Source: Branchiostoma floridae
Taxonomy: Eukaryota > Chordata > Leptocardii > Amphioxiformes > Branchiostomatidae
NCBI RefSeq assembly: GCF_000003815.2
Contig: NC_049979.1
Location: forward strand, 13,145,560-13,209,559
Direction: 5' to 3'
Length of the DNA stretch: 64,000 nucleotides
The notes below the pieces were generated by a model. The model had not been told where the DNA came from. It did no database searches and was given only the letters and a program-made list of their open reading frames with translations. The position numbers and the translations under genes were made by a program. Below, in pieces: positions 1-14,100 of the stretch; the stretch's first letter is position 1, and each line of letters starts with the position of its first letter.

Positions 1-718
1 TGACGGATCATCATGTTTTTTGGTATGTAGGTAGCGTAAGTGAAGGCCTACATAATGATATACCAATTATGCAAATCAACAGCTAATTTGCATAATTAAT
101 GAGGATATTTTATAAATTCACTACATTCCATATTAGGACTTTAAAAGTTGTCACATATGTAGATGAGAAAGAGAGAAATGTCAATACATATTCATCATGC
201 AAATGATGATCTCATTTGCATAATTAATGAGAAAATATGAACGTGTTGAAGGATCGTCATGATTTTTGGCATGTAGATAGCCTAAGTGAAGACTTATATA
301 ATGTGATACTTATTATGCAAATTAACAGCTTATTTGCATAATTGACGAGGAAAAGTTCATAAATCCACTGCATTCCATTATAGTACTTTCATCAAAGTTG
401 TCACATATGTAACTGAGAAAGAGGGAAGAGAGTAAGAGGTGTATTTAAAGACTTTGAAAGAGAATAAGTCAAGAATGGATCAAAGGAAATCATCATGATT
501 TTTGGTATGCTGATAGCTTAAGTAAGGCTTGATACAACTTGATATCAATTAATTGTAACTTGGGATCCAATTTGCATAATCAATGTCAAAATTTTATAAA
601 CCAACTCCAAGCATATAATTATAAAGGAAATGAAATGAGTAATGCATTTATCCACAGACATCATTCTACATAACAAACCTGGTTTATTTGGCAAAGGTAT
701 GTGTTCGTGGAACTCGTA
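1..718 (+). repeat. 3' part of TTA/CTAG-family interspersed element (240-bp AT-rich units)
   Basis: Three diverged units of about 240 bp, each with GTTGACGGATCRTCATGATT and paired octamers (ATGCAAAT ... ATTTGCAT), ending in the family 3' terminus (GGCAAAGGTATGTGTTCGTGGAACTC). The 5' part lies outside the window. Confidence 0.75.
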
Positions 719-1620
719 GTTATCTATGTAAATGACTCTTTCGTTTGCATAAATAAGATATCATTATGTAATCATCATGTAAGGTACCTGTATCCCAAAA
801 ATTATAAATATCTACCAATCCCCGCACGAGTTATTCTCCTAAGTTACGAACAAAAAGGCCCACTGCAGTTCAAAACAAGCCACCAGGGGGCCCAAACTTG
901 CACGACTTCCTCTCTGCCCAAAGACGTATCCACTACTAAACAATCGAGAACCTGGCACTTGAGGAAAATTTTACCAACTTAAGACCTCCACTGCAGTACC
1001 ATAACTCGCCGCTAGGAGGCCTATTATCGAACTCGACCTTTATTACCCCAACCCCCACATTACTACCAAAACTCATGCAAAACGATCCACAACGTCTCGA
1101 GTTAACGTCTCAACGCAAACACACACGCAAACACACTTACCCCGCTGCAGTGCCGAAGGAAAGCGTCAGGAGGCCCTTTATCGAACTCGACCTTAATTTT
1201 CCCAACTCCACATAACTACCGAAAATCATGCAAAACAATCCAAAACGTCTCGAGTTATCTTGTACGCAAACACACACACAAACATAATCGCCTCGCTGCA
1301 GTGCCGTCGGAAAGTGCCAGGTGAACTATTTTCGAAAAGGACCTTCGTTTCTGTAACTGCTTCTCAAATACCAAATATCATGAATGTCCATCTACAACTA
1401 CTCTAGTTATATGCTGTTGACCTACATATAGAGACACGATACACAAAACACAACCTTGCCATTTTGGCGAAGGTAAATATCTCGTCGCACACACTGAGTG
1501 AAGTGAGGAAAGTCGTGCAGCTGAGTGCCTTTCTTAAAGGCACAAAAACGGTGACACGCGACCCTTAAGAAATCATGGTTCATCATTTGGTGAAGGTATG
1601 AGGTCGTGGATCCCCAGCTG
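719..1620 (+). repeat. Mosaic of related repeat modules with CTGCAGTACC / GGCCC boxes
   Basis: Three degenerate modules of roughly 200 bp, each with CTGCAGTNCC, a GAGGCC/GGGGCCC box and a TATCGAACTCGACCTT box, separated by CA-rich tracts; related to the longer elements described elsewhere. No gene seen. Confidence 0.5.
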
Positions 1621-1807
1621 TGCACGTATGCCCAAAAGCTACATTGGATTCTACACTATGCTACGCAGCAGTTACGAATTTGTCACTACCACGTGCACTA
1701 CGAATTTGTCACTAACACTAACAAGTTTTACCCCAGTTCCAATAACACAGTACTACAGTCAGTCAGTAGAAAAAACTTACATGTGGACGCATAATCAGTC
1801 ACAATTA

Positions 1808-1813
1808 TTTATT
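1808..1813 (-). terminator. Candidate poly(A) signal of gene A
   Basis: AATAAA on the minus strand, about 210 bp past the stop codon; the nearest canonical hexamer I see downstream. Inference only. Confidence 0.45.
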
Positions 1814-2023
1814 AATTCTTGTGAGCCCAAACTTCTCATAGCAGTAACATAAAGACACAACGTAGGAAAGTCATCCATTTACAAAACAAAGACTGAACAA
1901 AGTTACGCTGGTGACATCATTGGCTCAAGTAAAATTACTCTAGAAATCAAATATTCTAACACCAAACCCAAAAAAAACTTGATAAATGCGCAAGGAAGTT
2001 TCGTCACACGAGAAGCATGCCCT

Positions 2024-2154
2024 TTAGGTTTGTTTGTTGATCTGGCAGATGTAGAGCCTGCTGTCTGTGCACGAGGCATCATCCCAGCGCTGCTGTGCTG
2101 CGGACCAGAGATGTACACAGTCCTGAGATGCCGTGCCTCCATCGTTGGGCTCCC
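2024..2154 (-). CDS. Gene A C-type lectin domain, exon 3 and stop
   Basis: 131-bp terminal exon, acceptor TTCCAG|. Carries the Ca2+/sugar motif GEPNDGG, then DCVHLW, WDDASC (WND in classic lectins) and YICQ, then stops at NKQT*. EPN predicts mannose-type specificity; WDD for WND makes Ca2+ binding probable rather than certain. Confidence 0.88.
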
Positions 2155-5100
2155 CTGGAATACAAAGACACGTCTGTTTAATTCAAGTGCATGTCGGAAA
2201 CTGTGTCGATAAAGTGTACGGCACCTATGTAAGACAGATCTAAAAATGGATTTAACAAAATATTGATTCAGAGAAGAATGCTTCTATACTGACCATATGT
2301 CCAGTAGGTGAAGCTGTCTAGTCTGGAACCATCAGCCCAGAGGAATTCCCCCTCCGTCAAGGTGTCATCTAGTCCAATCCACATATCCTTTCCACCATAG
2401 GTCTCAATGATGAAGTCCTTAATAGAACAGGATTACTCCACGTGAGGAATGGATCTCCATACTATACATTACTCCATATATGGGTATTGCAACTAGTGTT
2501 ATACTAGCACACACGAGCTTTCGCTAATAAAAACATAATGCTTAAACAGTCTAAACTTGATGTAGCTGGGTTACCTGAGTGTCCTTGTCCTTGACCATAG
2601 CGAGCAGTCCGCCATGCTGTCTGCAGGACTCACCAGCAGCCCTGTAGGTGGCCGTGGTGTTAGACACCAGGTAGCACGTGTCTCGGAACATGGTTGAACC
2701 AACCGGGCACTCTGTGATGGCTGACAAAAACTTTCGAAAATTACGAAAATGTTTCTAGGTTAACTCTAGTTAATATTATATATATAAAGAAGCAGAAGAG
2801 TCTCTTACCAACGCACTTGTCGTCTTGTTGGGTATAACCTGTCGGACATTGACACATCCAACCCTTTGATGTCGGCACACAGGCGTTTAGACCACAGTTG
2901 CAGTCTGAATATTCTAGAGAAACAATACGCAATGGATGTTGTTATTGGCTTAGATAACTTTGTTGACAACAAAGAGATTGTAAATGTTTTAATTGTTATT
3001 TCAATGTCATATTGCAGCACCATTTGCTTCATTGGACAGCCTTACATAAAGCCTTTTGCGGCAGGATTTCACAAACCTACCTTTACACTGGCTCGGGTCA
3101 CTTGTTCCCTCTGCCGATGTGGTGGTGCCTTCTGGACAGGACGTGCAGGAAGTCTGGGAGCTGTTGGTCTGGTACGTCCCCACCGGGCACGGCTCACAGG
3201 CTTTGGACATGGGGTTATGGAAGGACCCGGGAGGACAGGCAACTAGGGGAGAGACGGGGCAACTGATGAAGACGTTTGTAGTGCACTAAATAAACGCACG
3301 AGTAAACGGTTGCAACTGACAAGTAGATAGAGCACTTGTGGGACCCTTTTACAGTATTGTGCATCATTACAGTGGTAAAGAAAAAATAATGCAATTTGAA
3401 AAAGAAATGTTCAAATGGACTCACCACAGCCAGGGCCAGACTGTTGTTGAAAGAACCCGGTTGGGCATCCTACAAAGGGGTCCGAGATGGCAATGCCTTC
3501 GGTCACAACCGTGAGATTTTCGCCGTTGATTGGAATGACAAAGGTACCGATAACTGTCTTGATATCAAGGGCAGCTTTCCTGTATAGAGCAAAACATGTA
3601 CAGACACCCTAGCCTCTTTAACTTTCTACAGGTGATTGAACAGCGCATGAACAATGTAACATCTTTTTTTATATTCTTCATTTCTGCCGCGTTTTCACCC
3701 ATCCGAGTAAGACCTTTGAGTTGAGCTCACATAGATATACAAAATGTTTCCAGTCACGTATACTTGCTGCGTGGGTTCTACATCAAGTGCATTCCCGTGT
3801 CTTACCTTTCAATTGTACAAGACCAGGTGGCACACAATATCATTTCAATAAAAGTTATTAAAACAAATGTAGATCAAAGTCAATACCGAAACGCGTTTGG
3901 CCATTTACTTATGGTAAATTGTTTTCTTCTCTTTTTACTAATATACAGTGGAATCTAGTACTTTGCAACATCCATATCTGCAGGGAGGGCGTTTGTTTGT
4001 AGGGACAGCTGGCTGTTGTCTTCAATATAGAGTTGTATGGTGATGTCAATCACAGTGAGGGGGGAGATGTCTCTTCTCCTTCTGGTCCTCACTCCCTCTT
4101 CAACAGAGATCTCACTAATCTGCATGCACAGTCAAATACGTTTATTGTCATTTGGAAATTCCTTCATGNNNNNNNNNNNNNNNNNNNNNNNNNNNNNNNN
4201 NNNNNNNNNNNNNNNNNNNNNNNNNNNNNNNNNNNNNNNNNNNNNNNNNNNNNNNNNNNNNNNNNNNNGGCCTTAGCTTATCGGTTGGACCTTCCTTCAT
4301 GAATGATTTTACAACGCTGTATGTTGACCATATCACAATCTCTGGTAAATGTTGTTTGCGAAAACACTATTAAATGTGGACAGGTCCTTACCCTGCACGG
4401 CGGCAGACACAGCCCCTGTCTCCACAGTTCGCTCCTGATGTATTGCCTGATCTGGTGCAGGTTGGGTGAGGTTGTGCTGGTGATGGTCAGTCCTCCTATC
4501 TGTATCATACCGAATGGATTCCACGGGTCTGTTGGGGAACAAACGGAAATTATGCGCAGAAAGGAAAAGGATTTCAAAAACTCTCGTTTGTAAACACGTT
4601 TAACATTATATTAGTATGGCGTTTCGCATAATATTTTGGTTGTAGAAGCATATGCTTATAGCTGGCTGGTAATGAAATAGATTATATGCTACATTCCCCC
4701 AGTCTCTTGAGACCCATTAATCTACACTTCAGGCTGAAAGTGATCGGATAACTTGGTATAGAACAGGAAGTAATACGACACAACGTCGTATTTTAGAACT
4801 TATCTGACACCTTGACATGTTGAGACTGAGACGATCTTGAGAAGATTATCTACTCGCGTCATCCACAGCCAGCTGGTGTGGTCTCCACACTGGTACGTCA
4901 CCACACGGCCAAGTCCGTATGTCTTAAGAAGATAATAGTTAATGTCAAGAGCTGGAAATACACAAGTCGTCCTCTGTTAAACAATGTTTTTATGACTGAA
5001 ACGTCAACTCCAATATCATCCACAGGTAAAGAGAATTCTTACTTGTTTGTGATTCACAGTATGCAGACGGGACAACAAAATAGCGATGTATTGTCTGTTA

Positions 5101-8100
5101 CACGGGCTTTCCGTTATTGACGTAGAAGGAACGCAAACGGTGCATCTGTCTATAGCCTGTTATCTACTACAGATCATTGTCTTTACCATGAGGTCATACC
5201 TTTGGTGGATTGCAGTGCATGGTGCAGAATTCCTTATCTTCTCCGCCCGTCGCCGCCGAGTAACAAACCTTGTAGCCGTCATCGGGGTTTGCCAGAGCAT
5301 ATCGACTGCACAGGTCATCAGCTAAAAATCAGACAAATAGAAGAGGTAAATCAACGACTCAGACAAGCACCGTTAAAAATAGCTTACTGTATGTTGCCTG
5401 AAAATGTTGGTATCATAAGACTGACTGTCGATCATTTCGTTGACGTCACTGTACTTACGTTCACAGTAGGGCACATGTCCGAGCCAGGTCCCGTCTGCAC
5501 CGCAGACGACATCACCTCGGGAGACCAGCTGGAACCCGGGGTCACAGGAGAAGGTCGCGACATCGCTGTAGCACGACTCCGTGGTAGTGGACTGGCCGTT
5601 ACGGATTATACCAACCTCACTACAGCAAACCCCTGGTTTACAAAATAAGTTATACCATGATTAGTGCAAACACACTTGAAGTTAACATATCAAGACTTAA
5701 AACCAGATGACGATACTATAACACTTTTATCGGAGTGCAAAATGTTCTAGTTATTAGCCAGCCTAATATCATACAAAATGTTGCACTATTATCCTCTACG
5801 CACTCTCACAGACTGGCACTGTTGACCACGTGCCATCCTCTTGACATGTTGCAGCAGCTCTTCCTGCCAATTGATGGCCCACGTTGCAAGAGAAGCTTAC
5901 GATGTTTCCAAAGCAAAACCCTCCGTCTCCGGTCTGGGCAACACTTCCATTGGCAATGGTGAGCGTCTCATCACAGCAGATTTCTGGAAAAGGGGTGTAC
6001 GGTTGGTATTTAGCCAATGGTAAGATAACGTTAATTTCTTATAACTGCACTAAACAAATAGTATGTATATCTAAATGAGAAAAAATATAGAAGCGTTTAG
6101 TTTTAACTTGCAAATTTAAAACGTTATACAGCTAAATGGTACCTAGTACGCCAAAATGTGTTGATGGCCCTTTCAGTTCTATTTCCACCCAAGATAAGAG
6201 ACTCTTCAATGTGTTGATATTCAATTAGAAACTGAGATATGTGATAATGTATCTTGAGTGAGAACTTCTTATCCGTACCCTTGCAGGCCGGAGGGGTTTC
6301 ATCCCAAACTCCATCCTCCGTGCACGTCAGCTTACTGTTCCCAACTATGGAGTACCCAACGTCGCAGCTGACGGTGATGGTGTCGCTGAAGCACGTGCCT
6401 CCAGCAATGTCACCGTTTCCAACAGTAGGCAGGGTGCAACATCTCTCTTTGGGGAAAAGACACGATAATATCAGATAACGTCAGGAGCAAGTACCATTTA
6501 CAACACTGCATGCAAATTTATATCTTAACACTAGGATACAAACAGAAAGCAAGGCCATAGTTTCTCTGTTCAAGAAAAACACATGGTGTTGAAACAATTC
6601 AGTCTTCTGATTGCCAGAAACTTACTTTGACAAAATGGCTGCAGGCCGCTCCACGTCTGGTTAGCCTGGCAGGTGCGGTGCTGGTCACCGACCAGCTGAT
6701 AACCAGCTGAGCAGATGAAGGTGGTGTTATCCCCGTACAGGTGGCCACCAGCTACGGTGCCGTCTGGAATCACATCCAGAACTGGGCACGACTTCTCTGG
6801 AAAAGGTAACAACGGATCAAAGTGGTAACTAGATATGTCAACGTTTCCCTTACAATGAATCTAATCAAGTACAGTGTCTTAAATATATCATCTTACATCC
6901 TAAGATTTGGATGAAAACCGGGTACTTTTACTTATTACGTGTACTTGTCTTTAATTTGTTGGTGCACTTTGTACTTACTCTGACATGCTGGTGTAGTGCT
7001 ACTCCATGTCATGTCCGCTTGACAAACAGCAGTCTGGGACCCCACCAACTCATATCCCTCATCACAGGTAAAACTTACGGCGTCTTCATACAGGACGCCA
7101 CCTGTCACGTGACCGTTAGTAGTTGATGGAAGAGGTGAGCAACTGACACCTGTAAGTGCACGCCAAAAAGACGTAATTCGATTAGCTTAATCCGCGATCG
7201 GCACAAAAGAAGACACTTTAGTGTCAACATAACCTTTGGATAACTGGACATGGAATGCCTTCACAATACAGTGGCACTAGTTTTATCAGATCCACGACGT
7301 CCATGTAATGTAGTCATTGTAGTCCATGAACACCGGTGTGACAGCGATCTCGCCCCCCGTGATCTCGCCCCCCGGGGGCGAATTTCGCCCCCCCCCCAAA
7401 AAAACGGGTTTACATAACATTTTAGAAGTTGATTGGTATAAATCACAAAATGCAGTTTCAGAATGTTATAAGTACACGAGTCTGATACATAACTCCATCC
7501 ATAGTATTAATATTAACGTAATTACATGTTGATAAGACAGTTGAAGTTGTTTCGGACAAGGAGGGTTGGGTCCCCTGTATTCCCATTATTGCATATACTT
7601 GACTCTCGACATAAGATGTATTTCATTGTATTCACCTGTCTTTAAGCAACCTATATATCTCCAATATGAAGCCTCTGCCATGAATTGACCACAAAAGAAG
7701 TATGAAATGTCTTTATTAGTTATGTACATGAGGTATTCATTAGAATGTCGCACATTTTGTTATATGCACCTAGCCTATGGGTATCTTCACCTCCAATATG
7801 ACTGTTTTTCTATTATTTAGGAACTGGTGTTTTACCCGTGTTTCTTAGGACTGGAACTTTACCAGTGTTTTTGTAGCATTTAGCAACAGGTATATGGACC
7901 TGCGCGTAGATAGTGTTTAATGAGAAACTGTTATTCACTTGTTTTTGTGTTGGTGCTTTGGAAATATTTCCTGTACAAGATAGAAAATACTGTGACAAAT
8001 TGAAAACATTTAGCTGACGTATTCAGTGCCGTAGATGGTGTTGATGCATACGTTCGCGATAGCGTTGTCTTTTTATGCCACCTCAACTGCACAAAAAGTG

Positions 8101-11100
8101 TCTTTTTCATTTCAATGTCTTGTTTGCACCGAACCGTATAGTATCGACTTTCGAGGTACAACATCTTCAGGTTATAAGGTGCCATATAGGTACCAGGTAA
8201 CACACCATATACGTTACTCCCCAGGTGCAGTATAGTGCCAGGTAGCGCACCTAATATGTAGTAACCAGTTGCTCTTGAGAACCCCCCGAGAAGCAATGTT
8301 CTTAGGGGGGACGAGAACACTGCGGGGTATGGGGGGGGGGGGCGAAAACGCTAAAGGGGGGCGAAAACGCTAGTGATCTCGCCCCTCGGAGGGCGAGATC
8401 ACGGGGGGGGGGGGGGGCGAAATCCCTTTCCCACCGGCACTTACGTTCACAGCGGGGCTGTGTCCCACTCCATGTCTGGTCGGCCCTGCACAGCCTGGTC
8501 TGGTTCCCATGGAGTTGGAATCCAGGCAGACAGGAGAACGTGATGATGTCTCCATACAGATGTCCTCCTGTTGACACACCGTGGTCTAACACTGGCAGGA
8601 CCGGACATACCTTTCCTGGGTGGGAGTCATGCCCATTGCAGTTGTTAGATTAGATGTTCAAGCCGTAAACACCATGCGCTCGTAGCCGGTCATTACCTTT
8701 TATTTTGTTCTCATTTTTAATACGTAATGTTATAAACAAAAACACTAGTTTTATTCTGTAATCTATAAGTTACGACAATTAAGGCAATTTATGTGATTTC
8801 GGCCTTGAAACAAAATCTGTCTTACTTGTACAGGAGGGCTGTGTGCCGTTCCACTGTTGGTTGTGCTGACATGTAAGTGTAGAGCTTCCCGTGAGCTGGT
8901 ACCCAGCCGAGCAGGAGAAGGTGACGATGTCGCCGTACGAGCTGCCGCCCACTTTGTTCCCGTTCAGGGGCGCGTCCAGATCGGGACATGTCACCGCTAC
9001 AGAGGTAACGAGAAGTAAGACAGTATCGTCATGATACTGTCTTACTTCTCGTTCTCATTCATCTGCTATGCTTTTATTCAAAGCATAGCAGATGAATCTA
9101 CACACATTCTCTTGTGACATAGACACTACCTTGCTACAGAAATATTTAGGCCTTATAAGCAGTCGTTCTCACCTGTACAGGTGGGTTCGGTACCGCTCCA
9201 GGTCTGGTCGGCCTGACACGTCCTACTGCCGCTCACGCTCAGCTCGTACCCAGGGTCGCACGAGAAGGTAGTGACGTCACCATAGTGATTCCCGCCTGTC
9301 ATAATACCGTGATCAGGAAAATTCAGCTGCGGACATTCCTTTCCTGTGCGGAAATTAGAAGATTAATGTCAGGTCACCTTGTTGAACACTTCAAAGCATT
9401 CGCATGAAAAAATTAGTGTTTTTAACAACTTAACAGCAAAAATATTGCAGGATATATAAGAACTGTGACGTACTCTGACAGGAAGGCTGACTCCCGCTCC
9501 ACTGCTGGTCGGCCTGACAGATCCTCTCCGAGCTGCCCGCCAGCTGGAAGCCGTCGTCACAGCTGAAGGTGACCTTGTCCCCGTACAGAGACCCTCCTGT
9601 CATCTGTCCGTCAGACAGGGGCGGAAGGGATGGACACTGGACCTCTGCACGGACAGAGTCAGATTCTTGCAATCAAACTGCAAAACTTACCAATGGATTA
9701 AGCGTTATTATAGTCTTTTATCGGACAGCACTATTAATCGACAACCATCAGCTGGACTATTACAGCCCAGCGAATGCTATTTGATGAGTATACAGGGGTA
9801 ACAGTCAAATAAAATCTGCAACATCTTTCTCACATAATGTGACTTTCTTGTCCGCGTATGTTCTCAAGGTCCATTTTCTCCCAGTTACCATAGCTGTACA
9901 GGTAGGCCATGGCCTTGGTGCTGAAAGCACCATCGGATGTTGGTTAAAAATGGATATATTCTTCTAAAAGAGATGCCAATATACATGTCTCGTGTCGACG
10001 TCCACGAAACGGTGTACAACAGTTCTTACTCTGACAGGACGGTTGTGTCCCGCTCCACTGTTGGTTAGCCTGGCACAGCCGACTGGCGGACCCCACCAGC
10101 TCGTACCCAGGGTCACACGTGAAGTTTGCTGTGTCTGCGAACAGGACTCCTCCCGACACGCCGCCGTTATCCGGAGCTGACAGCTGCGGACAGCTTTTTC
10201 CTATTGGGAAATTATCAGTTTCTTATCAATGACAATCCAGCCAATATATTTACAAGTTACAGGTGAGCTTTGGGTTATTATAGTTTACGCATTGTACTAA
10301 TCTCACGCAAGATGACCTTGTCACCTTTACCATAAAAGCTCACAAGAACGGGACAAAACTAGTAGAACTGTGACCAGATCCATGTAATTTGAAGATGAAC
10401 ACAATGTTATGGTAATGGCGTCAACAGATTTATACAACGACATAAGATTTCACGCAGGTTGTAGGATTGATAATTTCCTCATCTCTTACTCTGACATGTC
10501 GGCTGTGTGCCCGACCACTGCTTGTTGTCCTGACAGGTGCGTGTGACGTCACCAACCAGACTGAACCCTTCATCACACGTCATCACGGCCGTGTCTCCAT
10601 ACTCGGTACCTCCCGTAACGTGACCGTTCAGCGGCGGGGAGAGATCAGGGCAGACTATTTCTGAAAATCAGAAACTTGGCGTTTATAGGTGAGCTAAACT
10701 GAAAAAAAAACCCATTTCCATTGTAAGTAAAGTTGTTACTGGTATACATTATAAGATATCATTCTAACATCGCCGTGACGTATAGACCTACAGTAAACTC
10801 CTTTAAGTTCTTGTGTATCTTTCCACTGGAAAAAGTTAGATTACGTACTTGTGCAAGATGGCGCTGCTGCAGACCACGTCTGGTCGGCCTGACACGTGAC
10901 GCTGTCAGAGCTGCCGTACAGCTCGTACCCAGTGTCGCACACGAAGCTCAGAGTGTCTCCGAAGAAAGTAGCGCCGGTGCTGGAGCCGTGTGCCGGTGCG
11001 GACAACGTGGGACATTGTACCTCTGGGCGTTTCGACGTGAAAGTCAGTAATGACACACACACACACACACACCACACACACGTACACCACGCACATACAC

Positions 11101-14100
11101 ATACAAACACGAATGACATTGCCTAGAATATAAACCAAATGATGATGATAATACAGTGTGTTGCTTACTTGTACATGTAGGCTGGGTGCCGCTCCAGGCC
11201 CTGTTAGCCTGGCACGTGCGTCTGGAACTGCCCCGCAGGCTGTAGCCGGAATGGCAGCCAAACGTCACTCTGTTACCGTAGTAGTAGCTGCCAGATATGG
11301 TGCCGTGAGATGGAGCACTGAGGGTGGGGCATCTTATTCCTGTTAGGGTTGTAGTTAATGACATGATTTCAGTTTCCACCGATCGGACAAGGTGAGTATA
11401 AGTATTAAATCAATACGTCTACAGCCGGTGGTGCCGATGGATGTGATGAACAATCGCCTTCTCATGTTCTTCATGTATTCACACACACAAAGCCAACGTT
11501 TACAAGAGACTTCGTATCTCCACGAGTTTATTTAGAGCTTTATGAAATAGATAGCATCCATTTACACAAAACACACGAGTAAGAGTATAATCAGTTAGCG
11601 AGGAGCATGACCACCATAAGGGCTAAAAGGTATCTTAATAAAAATCAAATCAAACTTTTAACGATGGGCAATCGTGCAACGAAGATTAACATGCGGTTAT
11701 TTTGTAACGAGCTAAGGGGACTTGACGATATTTATCGGAGGGGAGGGGCTGGTGCATAGGGGGGAGGGCCATTGAAAATTTTTTTGGAGCGGGGGGAGGG
11801 CCATCGAAATTTTTTTTGAGCCGGGGGGAGGGCCATTGAAAAAAAATTGCCTTAGGGGCCTTAAAAATACAAGCAAAATGTGCCCCTGAAATGCAGGAAA
11901 TGAAGTTTCAGATGGTCAAAATTTTAATTTTTCTCTGGACGTCCCCTGAGCGACGGCTTGCGCCTCCGGCGCTCACGACCGTCCGGCGCTCGTCGCCATC
12001 AAAAATCTTTTCCTCTGACAGAAATGTCATTACATTTAGCATAGTCTACCAGCAAAGTCTATCCCTCAAAGTGCAGAAAATCCTGTTTCGGAGGGTCCAA
12101 ATTTAAACATTTTTCTCCAGACCTACCTTGCGACGGCTGGTGCCTTGGGCGATCGAAATCGTGAAAATACGTTTGTTGCGTCGTCGCCCTCAATTAAATA
12201 TTAGCTAAAAACACTGTGAAATTCTACTACAAAGGCTATTAAACTTAGCTTAGTCTGCCAGCAAATTTTGTCCATCAAAAGTTAGGAAAGATCGTTTCAG
12301 ATAGTCAAGATTTCAAAATTTTCCGGGGGGACCCCCTAGGATTACGTCAACATAGCTCCCCATATTAAAGAAATTTGCTGCAGCCGCCTGTCGTGTGATT
12401 CCATGTTCGCACAAAGTTTACGAAGACTATAGAAACTAAAATTGGTATCAATATGAATCCTGCGTGCATCGGTTCTTTGTAAACGGAATGGTTCACGGAC
12501 GGCAACGGGATAAAACATTACGATGTTTACTTTCGTGACAGCGGGCTCTCTGCTGCATATGACGTAACGGGGGCTGTCGTAAGATGACCCCCCTTTTCAC
12601 GCGCTCGAACTCACGGCGCTCCATCACTAGTTGCCAGAGAGTGGTCAAGTTTTGATCAATGAATTTTTAACACATTCATCTGAAGAACATACCCGGATAA
12701 GGAATGCATTCATATGGTTCATGAACCCTTCACCCTCCTAGTTAGAAGTGGCAAACACTGAGGACGTTTTCGTGAATATAACTTCCGATTTTGTGATTAA
12801 TATATTTGTGTGTGCTTGTCTCCAGCGAGGAGGGCTAAATCTTTCACCATCCAGGTCGTGTTTTCATGGGAAATGGGTGAAATGCACTGAATGCGGCGGC
12901 CCGACCAACAAAATCATTACGAAAAACGACAACGCCAAAATCACAATAAAACTCTGCGTACGTATTGGGAAACATATTCGACATCACTCTGTGAAGTTTC
13001 ATTTTTATAGACGGTACGAATCATTTGTTAGAGTAACAAATCTTTTGGGCGTTCGCTCGTCTGCCACCTGCGGGGCCACACTCCCTAGGGAAAACAACGG
13101 CGGTGATGCTTATGTTGTTTTTTCTATGGCCGGTCTTCTTCTCAACAAACATCTGAAGACCAATATTTGTAGTGTTTTGTGAAGCTTTATTTCTTATGTG
13201 TATGACAGTTGTGTGGCTGTTTTGTACTGGTTGTATATTTATGGACACGAGCCACCAATACCTAGTAACAGGTGACCGCAGTGATTCGGCGCTACCAACA
13301 TTATTGTGAAAATTCTGTCTTCAAAAAAAAAATGGGAGTGAATACGTGTAAATATTTTTTTGATAGCAAAAAAATCTGTTTGTTTGGACTTGGTTTATTT
13401 ACCTTTCTAATCATCATAGTCAGTGGCAACAAACACGGCGTACTTATGCATAATATGATCGGCAAAAAATCTGGGCATCTTAGGACAGGGGTTATCTTAG
13501 TTAATCATACATATGATGGCATGAAAATTTTTCGGCAATTTTGTAGGTTGGCCGAAATAACTCCCGTTTTGGAATGATTACAACAGTATTGAAGCGGTTT
13601 TCTTAACGATATCGCTAAAATGTACCCAAGTCTCTTCCCAGTAGAACATTCATTTATTTTCTTTTGTGTAAATATCGTACATGTGTAACTTGTGGAAAAG
13701 ATCGCCGTGGAACCGCCTCTCCCCGCCCGCTTTTCTCTGCTGATGTGGACGCATAAAGTCCACCTTTACTTACCAATTTTTTCCACACAGAATGCGGGAA
13801 ATTGCGTTTTAGGAAGGTCAAAAATTTCCCGGGGAGCATGCCCCGGACCCCCTAGACGGGTTGGGCCTTCGGCCCTCCGATCCCTGGACGGCCTTTAATA
13901 GCCGTCGGTCTGGCGGAAACGCTCAGTTTCAAGTAATCAGTATCAGACAAGGTAAGTCTTATTAACATTGCAGTGCGAGTGTAACAACATCAAATATACA
14001 TATTTGTATACATGTCATTAAAATGAAAAGTCCGGGCTGTTGAAAAACTTTGGGAGAGATATGCCCCAGCAGGACTCCAACGTGCGTAATTTGTTGACGT

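Noticed and set aside
9880-9930. TGTACAGGTAGGCC resembling a CCP exon end
   Set aside because: Too short, and no further CCP residues could be read on either side.
12748-13182. 144-codon ORF in the G-rich element as a transposase
   Set aside because: No DDE, helix-turn-helix or Myb motif, and the stretch is partly missing in the second copy.
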